Assembly: GCA_903813345.2 (NCBI GenBank)
Contig: CAIIXF020000001.1
Coordinates: 56,873,885 to 56,933,884 of the forward strand
Direction: 5' to 3'
Source: Owenia fusiformis
Taxonomy: Eukaryota; Annelida; Polychaeta; Sabellida; Oweniidae
Length of the DNA: 60,000 nt
Below, piece by piece: positions 51,501-60,000 of this stretch. Position numbers and translations under genes: made by a program. Position 1 is the stretch's first letter. Each line of letters starts with the position of its first letter. A model generated the notes under the pieces. It had not been told where the DNA came from and did not search any database. It saw nothing but the letters and a program-made list of their open reading frames with translations.

Positions 51501-54500
51501 TTTCCTTGTTCGAATGTAACATCAGGGTTTTCAACATTTATTGCTTCTTCCTTCTGTTCAGATGATGTATTGACTGCAGCCACACCAAGTTTTTGATATG
51601 GTTTAGACTGATTAGCTTTCTTGATAGACAATTCTCGTTTGATAGCTGATATCTCTCCTTGCTCGGATGTAACATCGGGATCTTTAACATTGACTGCTTC
51701 CTCCTTCTGTTCAGATGATGTATTGACTGCAGCCACACCAAGTTTCTGATATGGTTTAGACTGATTAGCTTTCTTGATAGACCCTTCTCGTTTGATAGCT
51801 GTTATCTCTCCTTGCTCAAATGTTACATCAGGGTCTTTAACATTAACTGCTTCTTCCCTCCGTTCGGAAGATGTATTGACTGCAGCAACACCAAGTTTCT
51901 GATATGGTTTAGACTGATTAGCCATCTTGATAGACCCTTCTCGTTTGATAGCTGATATCTCTCCTTGCTCGGATGTAACATCGGGATCTTTAACGTTGAC
52001 TGCTTCTTCCTTCTGTTCAGATGATGTATTGACTGCAGCCACACCAAGTTTCTGATATGGTTTAGACTGATTAGCCATCTTGATAGACCCTTCTCGTTTG
52101 ATAGTTGATACCTCTCCTTGCTCGGATGTAACATCGGGATCTTTAATATTGACTGCTCCCTCCTTCTGTTCAGATGATGTATTGACTGCAGCCACACCAA
52201 GTTTCTGATATGGTTTAGACTGATTAGCTTTCTTGATAGACCCTTCTCGTTTGATAGCTGTTATCTCTCCTTGCTCAAATGTTACATCAGGGTCTTTAAC
52301 ATTAACTGCTTCTTCCCTCCGTTCGGAAGATGTTTTGACTGCAGCAACACCAAGTTTCTGATATGGTTTAGACTGATTAGCCATCTTGATAGACCCTTCT
52401 CGTTTGATAGTTGATATCTCTCCTTGCTCGGATGTAACATCGGGATCTTTAACGTTGACTGCTTCTTCCTTCTGTTCAGATGATGTATTGACTGCAGCCA
52501 CACCAAGTTTCTGATATGGTTTAGACTGATTAGCCATCTTGATAGACCCTTCTCGTTTGATAGCTGATATCTCTCCTTGCTCGGATGTAACATTGGGATC
52601 TTTAACGTTGACTGCTTCTTCCTTCTGTTCAGATGATGTATTGACTGCAGCCACACCAAGTTTCTGATATGGTTTAGACTGATAAGCTATCTTGATAGAC
52701 CCTTCTCGTTTGATATCTGACAGCACTCCTTGTTCAGTCTTGCACTCCTTGCTCAGTCTTGCAGTGACTATCTGTGTGGTAGTCTCATCTTTAGCAGTGC
52801 TTTCATTGTCTACCGAACCAACGCCCAATTTCTGATAGTTCTTAGATGCTGTAGATTTTTTGAAGGGACCCTCCGTCTTAATATCAGAAACAATCCCTTC
52901 TTCTAATTCAACGTGTATATCGTGTTGTGCTGCACTTTCATCTTTTGATATTGAATCAATCTGTGCAATACCCATTTGTTTGTTTAGTTTAGATGAAGAT
53001 GCATTCTTTATTAGTTCCTCGCTTGCGATATTTGTTACTGACCCTTTCTCTGGTTTAAATTCAATATCATTTCCTCTTGCTGTTTCAAAATTAGTTATTT
53101 CCCTAGTATCAACATACATTTCGACATTTGATTTTGTAACTTTATCTGTTATTTGGGCGATTGTTCCATCAGTTATATTTGCCTCCTGGGTTTGTATTAC
53201 CACCTTTCCAGTAATTTCATCTCCGAGGGACTCTTTTCCAATTACCGTTTCCCCTGCATGCATAGAAGGTTTAGAACCAATGGCTTTCTTAAAATATCCC
53301 TTTTGATTGATATCAGATACATCTCCCTCTGCTATCCTTCCATCTTTAGTTACTCTCTCAATGGTTTCTACACCCTGTGTCCCAAAAGCTAGGTCTGTTT
53401 GCATAGTTGGTTGAGAATTCGTTTTATTTTTGTTACCTTTATTATTATCATCAATGGCCTGCTTTGCGTTAATCGATGAAGTCTCGTCCACAGTGGTAGT
53501 TTCAATTGATGGCATGTCCATTGGTTTAGACTGAACTATCTGGTTTCGCAATTCATTCTGTCCTGTCTTGTCCAAATATCCTGTAAGTTGTGGGGTGTCC
53601 TTGGCGTAGCTTGCTGTGACTTCTTCTGATCTATCCTCATTTTCACCAGCCTCGGACGGACTAATATGTTTAATGGGCGGGGCCTCAATGAATGCTTTTC
53701 CTTTTAAATGTACTGGCGGCTCAACCGTTTTCACAACATCCTTATCTTTAACAGCTAAATCTGGTGATTTACATTCCGCTGACTGTTTAACAGAAGGGTC
53801 CTCAACATTTGCCAAGTTGTTTCTACTATTAAGTATACTAGTTACAACATTTTTTAGAGAATCATTTTGTTCACCATCTGACGTGTCTTTAAGCATTTTA
53901 TTGTCTTTTGATTCCACTACATTTCCGTTAACTGAAACAATAGTAGTGTGTTCCGTTGTTACTCTGGTTACTGTCTTAGTTGGTGGAGATTTAATCCGTT
54001 CTTCATCAAGATTGAGTACATCAGACTGGCCACTTGAATCAACAAATTTCTCTTGGTCATCCTGTTGAGAAAGTTTATTTGAGATGGTTGCTTCATTAGT
54101 CATAGCTCTTATGGTGTCATCTATACACCTTGACGCAGCTTCACTCAATTCATGAATTTCCTCTGTGTGAGTTGTAACTTTACTTTCCCTAGAGTGTTGA
54201 ACACCGGGTGTTCGTTCAGTGTCTTCATACGAATTCTCGACTACTTTACTCGTGACCTTTGATGATGATAAACCGTATGGATCTTCTTTAAGTTCAATAG
54301 ATGGCACTTCGTCTACAGATGTTTCAATTGTTTTTGATGGTGTACCATAATAACCATACACGAGTCCAAGCAAACTCTCTCTTTTGTCATCTGTCACTAC
54401 GATATCCTTTCTGTCAATTTCTTTATCAGTTATTTTTACATTGCTAACATCTGATGGGATTTCTTTTCTTTTAGATGGCCTTTTCCTTAAATCAACTTCA

Positions 54501-57500
54501 TTTTCCTTATCAAACAAAACTCGAGGCGACTTTTTAACTTTGTCTAGACCTTTGATATCTTCACCTGACATAATTCTAGGGTATCTGACTTTTTGCTCTG
54601 AAGACACAGGTGTGAAAGGTAAATCTGCGTCAACAATTGAATAAGGAGGTGGAGATTGAGGGAGAGGAGGGGGTTCAATATTATTTGTATCTTGAGCTGA
54701 TACCTTTTTACTCTTGTTCTTGCTCTTAACTTCATCCCTAGGGGACTCACCCAAGGATGTATCAAACATTGTAGCACCTACTTTATCATCGAGATGAATA
54801 CTGAACCTTGTACTTTTAGTTGGCGTCTCAGATCCATCTGGCTCTTCTTTGTGACGCTTTAACACTTTTGTATCAACGATGGTCGGTTCTGCAGTGGATG
54901 ATGTAACAGTGGTCTTGCTAATTTCAGACGATTTTGATGTTTTGGATGGTTCTTCAAGGGATATACTTGCAGAATTGCGGAAGCTGGCCCTTAGAGAAGT
55001 CTGAGCTAGGTTAGCGTCCTTAAGACCGGAAAAGGCACCAGTATGAAAGGAATCAAGATCAGGATTGCCGGCGTCCTCTGTTCCGTCGGTATAATGCATA
55101 GGTTTATCAATGGCACCAATTTTATACTGCACCTTTCTATCACCCTGGTTTATAGGTTCAGTGGGACTTTGACCAGGGATTACTGCATTTGAATCATAAG
55201 CATCATCATTATCATCCTCAATAACACGCCTTGTCTCACCAATAAAGCCTGGACTTATGACTACACCTGAGCCATCTATGACTACGCCGACAGTTTCGTC
55301 ATCTGATTCCTCACTATCATACGTTTTGGATACGTCATAACTACCAGTCACCTCGTCACTGTCTGAATCTCCTTCTTCATAATCACTTGCATCTGAATCA
55401 TCATCACTCGGCTCTCTGGATGCTTTCTCGTCTCGTGTTTCATCCATAACTGGTTCCTGTTCATCATCAACTGAATTAACGTCAGTGGAAGGTTTATGTT
55501 TTTTTATCATCTCTTCAGAAGTGTTGGTTGATGATTTAACGTATTTGTAACTCTTACCCCCTACAAATCTAGTAACAGTCCTTTTAGTGATTCCTGTGAC
55601 TTTGCTGTTTGGACCTGCAGTAACAATTATATCACCATCCTCATTTGGCTCTAGATCATATGTCTCTTCAAGTTCCATAACTTCTCTCTCAGTGTCTACC
55701 CTTTCATCATTCTCCTCTTCATCTATTTCGTAATCTTTCTTGGTGTCAATTAATTCATATTTCTCACCATCTTCAACTCTGGTTATCACAATTTTAGCTG
55801 GCGTAATGTTATCTTTAATAGCGTTCTCTGCAGCAAGTTTATCAACGTCCATGGTATATTCTTCATTTGGCAACTCTTCTGGATTTGAATGTGTTTCTTC
55901 TTCAACGTCAGGTAAAACACGGGATAATTTATAACTTTTATTCACAGTCCTTATGATTTTTGATTTGATATTAGATTGCGTGCCAGCTCCCTCGTCACAT
56001 TCTACAGACTGGAGAACGTACTCCTCCTCACTTGCATCCATATCTTCGGTAGATTCTGCAATCTCCGTATCAACTGGAATAAATTGATATCTGGCACAAA
56101 TGTTAGACTGGACAACTGAGGCATCAGTATCAGCCTCAAATTCGGAAATCTTACGATCAGTTTTCATCCCTGAATCTTCTGTAATATTTTCGGTTCTCGG
56201 CATGTCCGTATTTTTGCTTGGAATAGTAGCAGTATCAATTGGCATAACAAAGTCTTGTTTCACAAGAATGAATTTAGCACCATCGCCGACATGAACTACG
56301 TTCATTGTTGAGTTTATGTTTTTCAAACTAGCGAGCTTTTCAATATTTTGGAGTTCTTTAATATTTTCTTGATTTTGAGATCCTGGGTCCAATATATATT
56401 CTTCTATTTTAGAAGTCTCCTCTGGTGTGTTTTGGTTCAATATATTTTCCTCGATGGTTGTCTTTACTCGGACCAGGGTAAATTTAGTGGTACCTATTCT
56501 CACAACCTTTTTATATTTATATGTTGGGTGGGTATCTGGTATAATAGCACCTCCAATTTCAGGGTCAGGCATTATTTGCGTTTGCGTTGGTTCATCAATA
56601 CGATGTTTAACATAATCCACGATGAACTCTCCCGTTGCATTGTCAGTTTCACTGTCAGGTTTCACATTGTACGTGCCATCTTTATTAACAGAGTCTATAT
56701 CTGATAATTTCACAAATCTATACCTCGATCCCGGTTTTATAGATGGCAAGCCATGTTCTAAAAGTGCAGGGTCTTTTTCATCAAAGAATGTCATTACTTG
56801 TGGATTACCATCATTGCTTTGATCACTTACTGGGATCTTAACGAGTGCATATTTTTCTCCAGTGTCATTACTGCTTATCACAACACCATCCTTGGCGTTG
56901 TCGGGATCTGTGTGATCGAAGTCGATTGTGAATTCATCAGAAGTTGCCTCGTCCTCTTGATCAGTTAAAGTTGTTGTGTCAGTGGTAACTTTCGTAAACA
57001 CATATCTCTTACCGTCTATGAACACAATTTTCTTACGAACACGTCTGTTTTTCTCGACATTCACGTCGGGTTTTTCTGAGACATACTCCAACATATATTC
57101 TTCATCTTGTTGCGGTGACGTTTCATTTGCGATATTTGGCTTAACTGAAGTGATAATTTCTGTTCTCGAGGTTGTGACTAGTTTGACGAATTTGTATTTT
57201 CTCCCAATAATAATCCGTTTGAGAATCTTCTTTCGCTTTTGGGCGATAACTTGTTGTTTAGGGGAATCAGTCTGGGCTAACCCCGTCCCTATTTCCCCAT
57301 TGGTATGTTCGAAAGGTTTAAGTTGATCAGCCCTTGAAGCCTTGTGTCCCGGCGACTGGTTAAAGTCTATAATTCGAAAGTCTGTGTCACCCTCTTTATA
57401 ATCAGTATTCATTTTGTCGAAATGGTTTGGATTTTCACGCCTGATTTCCTTAGCCATTGGATGAAAGGCACTTATTTCCCCAGCTTCTATTGGATCAATT

Positions 57501-58416
57501 GGAACGAGCATGGTGTCAATATCAGAGTTTCTATCAGTCTCACCCTTCTTGCCCTTTTTCTTTTTCTTCTTTGCGTCAGCGCCATCCTTAGCTGGTGCCT
57601 TGGAGACATACGCTTTATCTTCATAGCTGAAAGAGTAAGAGGTAGTGTTAGAAAAAATTAAGAGACAGATAGATGGCTTTATATACGTTTGGTTTCATGT
57701 CTAGTTGTTTATGAATACCTGACATATGTAATTATACTTGCATATTGCATATTTACTAATACTGCACAGTATAGATCAGTATAGATCCATGATGATTGAA
57801 CAGTGTGATTAACAAAGTGAATGATATGTTTTTTTAACTGTTAATTACGACAGATTGATTAGGAATGTAACGAAATACATTTAGATTTTGCCAAAGTAAG
57901 TTCTGCTTTACTCATTAATATTATTTAGATTGAAACATACCTGATAGTATAATCATCGTATCGTTTTTGGAGCTCAGTCACCTCAATCGACTTTCTATAG
58001 CTTGGCGTTCTCTTCAAGGATTCCCTGTCGCTATGCTCGCCATTCCCCAAGGGGTCACCACCAGGTGTCGCTGTGGGTGGTACAAACGTTTTTTTCGACT
58101 CAGTTGTCTCAACTGGTTCCTTTCCGCCCTTCTTCTTTTTCTTCTTCCGTTTGGATTTCTTGCCGGGTGGATCGACGTTGGTACCATCATTAGGACTACC
58201 CGGGGCGCCTATCCCTTCAATCTGCCCTCCTTCAACCGCTTGTTTTCCCTTGTGTTTGGGCTTTTTCTTGGGTCGTTTCTCTTCGTCAATATCCACCGGC
58301 TGTCCTTTGGCGCAACAGGTCCCCATCACGAGAATAGTAGCTGAAACAACACAGATTGTGAAACATATGGTTAGAATCTCGGAGTTATCATTCCATATTT
58401 CGAATACACCGTCCAT
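35002..58416 (-). CDS. Giant membrane-anchored Roco protein: repeats, LRRs, Roc-COR GTPase and Death domain (4 exons, about 5193 aa)
   Basis: Exons 58416-57941, 57626-42931, 36565-36434 and 35279-35002 have GT/AG borders and matching phases. Order of parts by residue: a hydrophobic anchor (14-36, ILTICFTICVVSATILVMG) and Lys-rich stretches; ten diverged Y-x-h-V-K units (about 288-860); an acidic Ser/Thr-rich region; sixteen 51-residue repeats (1793-2608); a long low-complexity region. Leucine-rich repeats occupy about 3850-4425 (LPEHIGNLTGLEYL type). The Roc GTPase begins near 4480 with the P-loop GETCAGKTS, DFGGH (DxxG) and THSD in place of NKxD. The COR domain runs to about 5050 and a Death domain sits near 5100-5190. 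LRR-Roc-COR resembles MFHAS1-type Roco proteins; a C-terminal Death domain is also found in DAPK1. Roc-COR modules are nucleotide-dependent dimerising switches; partners are unknown. If the 42930 donor is skipped, translation stops at 42881. Confidence 0.9.
35280..36433 (-). other. Intron between the two Death-side exons of the Roco gene
   Basis: A 1154-bp intron with GT at its 36433 end and AG at its 35280 end. AT-rich with no repeat or frame of note. Confidence 0.75.
36829..37010. repeat. Pentanucleotide tract of TTACG/TTATG
   Basis: Irregular runs of GTTACGTTATGTTACGTT-type sequence over about 180 bp. The C/T alternation within the unit suggests methyl-CpG decay (TTACG to TTATG). Confidence 0.8.
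37232..37395. repeat. Left flanking array of AAGCCGGCTT palindromes
   Basis: About eight copies of the 10-bp palindrome AAGCCGGCTT or close variants, separated by short links such as CTACAGTACATCAG, TGGCGTCACC and CGAATGACTTACAG. It mirrors the right-hand array at 41380-41650. Confidence 0.85.
37560..41340. repeat. Satellite of about 348 bp arranged as a head-to-head palindrome
   Basis: Six units in plus orientation have their landmark ACTGGCTCCAACTTGGAGCC near 37646, 37998, 38346, 38692, 39039 and 39388. A truncated unit follows near 39570. Five units then lie in inverted orientation, with landmarks near 39786, 40133, 40481, 40829 and 41177. The turning point is near 39585. Each landmark is itself a palindrome of 11 bases around one centre base. 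Units are about 90-95% identical and the outermost are the most diverged. Short frames of 69 codons recur once per unit. Confidence 0.93.
41378..41655. repeat. Right flanking array of AAGCCGGCTT repeats, about 120-bp higher-order period
   Basis: Repeats of AGAAGCCGGCTTCT and AAAAGCCGGCTTCTTGG linked by TGACTCC, GTTGTCCTTC and GTAGTACGTA. A block from AGAAGCCAGTTTGTAAAAGC to the next copy repeats almost exactly. It is the inverted partner of the array at 37232-37395 and closes the 4.4-kb palindromic structure. Confidence 0.88.
50279..52726 (-). repeat. 153-bp tandem array inside the Roco exon: sixteen 51-residue repeats
   Basis: Sixteen units with an exact period of 153 bp, each encoding a core such as ISAIKREGSIKKANQSKPYQ, then KLGVAAVNTSSE and a link ending DVTFEQG. 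The C-terminal half (IN-VENPDVTFEQGK) is nearly identical between units; the N-terminal half alternates KDPDVTSEQGE and KDPDVTFEQGE, suggesting two-unit duplications. Diverged units (SDIKREGSIKKA, SDIKREGSFKNV, SAIGSKP) extend on both sides. The unit is hydrophilic with a basic KREGSIKK segment and an acidic link. I do not recognise it as a known domain. Confidence 0.93.
55527..57240 (-). repeat. Ten diverged repeats with a G-x-K-Y-x-h-V-K core near the Roco N-terminus
   Basis: Protein-level repeats: GRKYKFVKLVTT, GKRYVFTKVTTD, GEKYALVKIPVS, GSRYRFVKLSD, GTTKFTLVRVKT, GAKFILVKQDF, CARYQFIPVDT, NKSYKLSRVLPD, GEKYELIDTKKD and GKSYKYVKSSTN. They are spaced roughly 40 to 80 residues apart and separated by acidic stretches that often contain EEY-h-h or EFh-D-Y. 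They look like short beta-strand-forming units; no family assignment is made. Confidence 0.7.
57941..58416 (-). CDS. First coding exon of the Roco gene: membrane anchor and Lys-rich cytosolic stretch
   Basis: ATG at 58416 (MDGVFEIWND), a single hydrophobic helix at residues 14-36 ending in TCC, then KRPKKKPKHKGKQ and a KRKKKKKKGGK tract. The positive-inside rule places the C-terminal bulk in the cytosol. The donor CTATCAG/GTATGT at 57941 joins AG to the C at 57626 after a 314-bp intron, giving DYTIS-YEDKAY. The second exon continues with another KKKKKKGKKG tract. No classical signal-peptide cleavage site is obvious. Confidence 0.85.
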
Positions 58417-60000
58417 TCTCTACCCGGTGGAAGACTTGATCTTTATGCATCTGCATATTACATAAATCTGATCAACAAGTGATATCTGATCATGATTTTT
58501 TCAATAAGTATTATGTCAATATATATCCAATATCCATATATAGCCTCGCCTACGTACAGTAGTGTTGAATAAACAGTAAAACATGAGGATCAAGATAGTT
58601 CTATCGATTAAAACAGGAGAACTCAATTTAATTCAAGACGTATTGAACTTAAATATTTATAATGCTGATCCTTAATATTCTATTAATTTTGTTGATGCAC
58701 ATCGTATGTTTATTGCAGTTGGACTGGCTTAATCAGTTTTATGGCAAGTTTTCATAAGCACATCTGAAATAAATATCTATTAAACATGTTAAAGAGGAGG
58801 ATGTGAAGATGAGCCTTTAAGGCTATATTTCACATAAGAATGGCAGCTGGATTCCATACTGTGTCATATATTATCTAAAGAACCTTTTTAAATTATACAT
58901 TATGCTTATCTTAGACTGAATAATTGGATCATTTATTACACGCTACAGTTCAATGCCTTGACATTCTTTTTATCGTTTCTGTTGATAATACTTCAATAGC
59001 GATTTGAATCAATAGTACTTGAAAATACTATATAGATGTATTTTTGTATATTGTATTTTAGAAATTTGAATGACGTCTTTTTACGTTCGGGATTATAAAA
59101 CTATCAAAGAAGGTTTGTGGTAAACATGTTCATGGTCGTAATTTAATATTATAAACACATAAATAAAACTAACTTACCTCAATGTTACTGCCTTATTCTA
59201 TAGCTCAATAACTAACTTTAAAAAAATAAATTATTCGCGAGTTTAACACTCGAATATACCGTGATCATAAAGTAATTAATATCCCACCTATGTCCAACTA
59301 ACAACTAATGACATTGAAATGCTAAATAAGATGATACAAACCACGATTCAATTGAAATACTTTCTAAAATGGCAAACTTTATGTGTATGACTAGCTGGTA
59401 AGTTGTTATATGTTTGTTCGTGAGTAGCATCAAGTTAGCCGATGATGATGATGGAATGATTCGGTTATGCAAGTCAAGGTGGTGGAAATGATGCCCTCAT
59501 AATAACTCTACCTCTATATACCTGAGGACTAACTGGTTAGTTATATCGTGAAAACACCTGGCGTGTTATCTTCATATACATATGATTAAAATTAATATAG
59601 CAGGTATATAGGCAGGTATATTTTCACCTATTTTCTTAAATTATACGTCAGCCCAAACACACGATCAACTTTTAATATTACACGCTTTTGTTCGGTCTCT
59701 ACAGAATTCACAATGTATACATGAACTGCACTGTGGAAGACAACATGTTCTTCCTTTTTCCACTCCTTTTCGTAATTTCTGTTTGATTCTATTACATTGG
59801 ATAATATGAAAATGGTTCAGAAACTAAATTTCTCCAAAGAGGCAGGTTCTAACATTTGGACTAATTAAACAGTTAATTAGCAGGTATAATTAGTAAACCT
59901 GCTAAAAGTGTTCACGTTAAAAATATGAAAATAAACGTTTTCGGAAAGAATTCCCATTCGAAAACGTGGACGTTTATCATTTCAAAACAATGTAATTGTA
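58417..60000. other. Upstream flank of the Roco gene; no gene seen
   Basis: AT-rich DNA with no supported frame on either strand. It should hold the promoter and 5' UTR of the minus-strand Roco gene, but I see no motif that fixes a start site. Confidence 0.5.

Noticed and set aside
50311-52659. Several minus-strand frames with 51-codon periodic repeats (MLKTLMLHSNKE type)
   Set aside because: Off-frame shadows of the 153-bp Roco repeat array.

Overview
The window is a stretch of an animal nuclear genome. It is AT-rich, with intron-containing genes, long intergenic spaces full of small inverted-repeat transposons, and satellite and minisatellite arrays. The gene set (a secreted selenoprotein P, a seven-helix neuropeptide-type receptor, a Roco GTPase with a Death domain) and the repeat style suggest an aquatic invertebrate. 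A mollusc or other lophotrochozoan, or an echinoderm or hemichordate, would fit; I cannot decide between them.

The main result lies in the first 5.2 kb. What looks like a long plus-strand Cys/His repeat ORF is the antisense of a selenoprotein P gene on the minus strand. Four exons (5205-5009, 4841-4638, 4312-3997, 3832-491) join in phase to a 1352-residue secreted protein. It has a signal peptide, a thioredoxin-like domain with a U-P-L-C redox motif, a His-rich linker and a huge selenocysteine-rich tail. In the last exon the minus frame has no TAA or TAG over 1113 codons but 162 in-frame TGA codons. Of these, 140 sit in 35 perfectly spaced 66-bp units with four TGA each, and none of the 140 is lost. 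With the N-terminal Sec the prediction is 163 selenocysteines, about 12% of the protein. A TAA stop is followed about 100 nt later by a well-formed type II SECIS element (about 394-326).

From 5.2 to 35 kb the window is gene-poor. A single-exon gene of unknown function with four predicted membrane helices (9165-10958) and a rhodopsin-family receptor (28670-30115) lie on the plus strand. Between them are several non-autonomous DNA transposons (11171-11791, 15943-16176, 18391-18667, 19611-20710, 24712-25510) and a 53-bp minisatellite (31842-32164).

From 35 to 58.4 kb runs one giant minus-strand gene. A first exon encodes a membrane anchor and a Lys-rich stretch. A 14.7-kb second exon carries repeats, about two dozen leucine-rich repeats and a Roc-COR GTPase module. 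Two small 3' exons (36565-36434 and 35279-35002), joined in matching phase across a 6.4-kb intron, add a Death domain, giving about 5193 residues. That intron holds a 4.4-kb palindrome built from 348-bp satellite units in opposite orientation, flanked by AAGCCGGCTT-rich repeats. The last 1.6 kb shows no gene.
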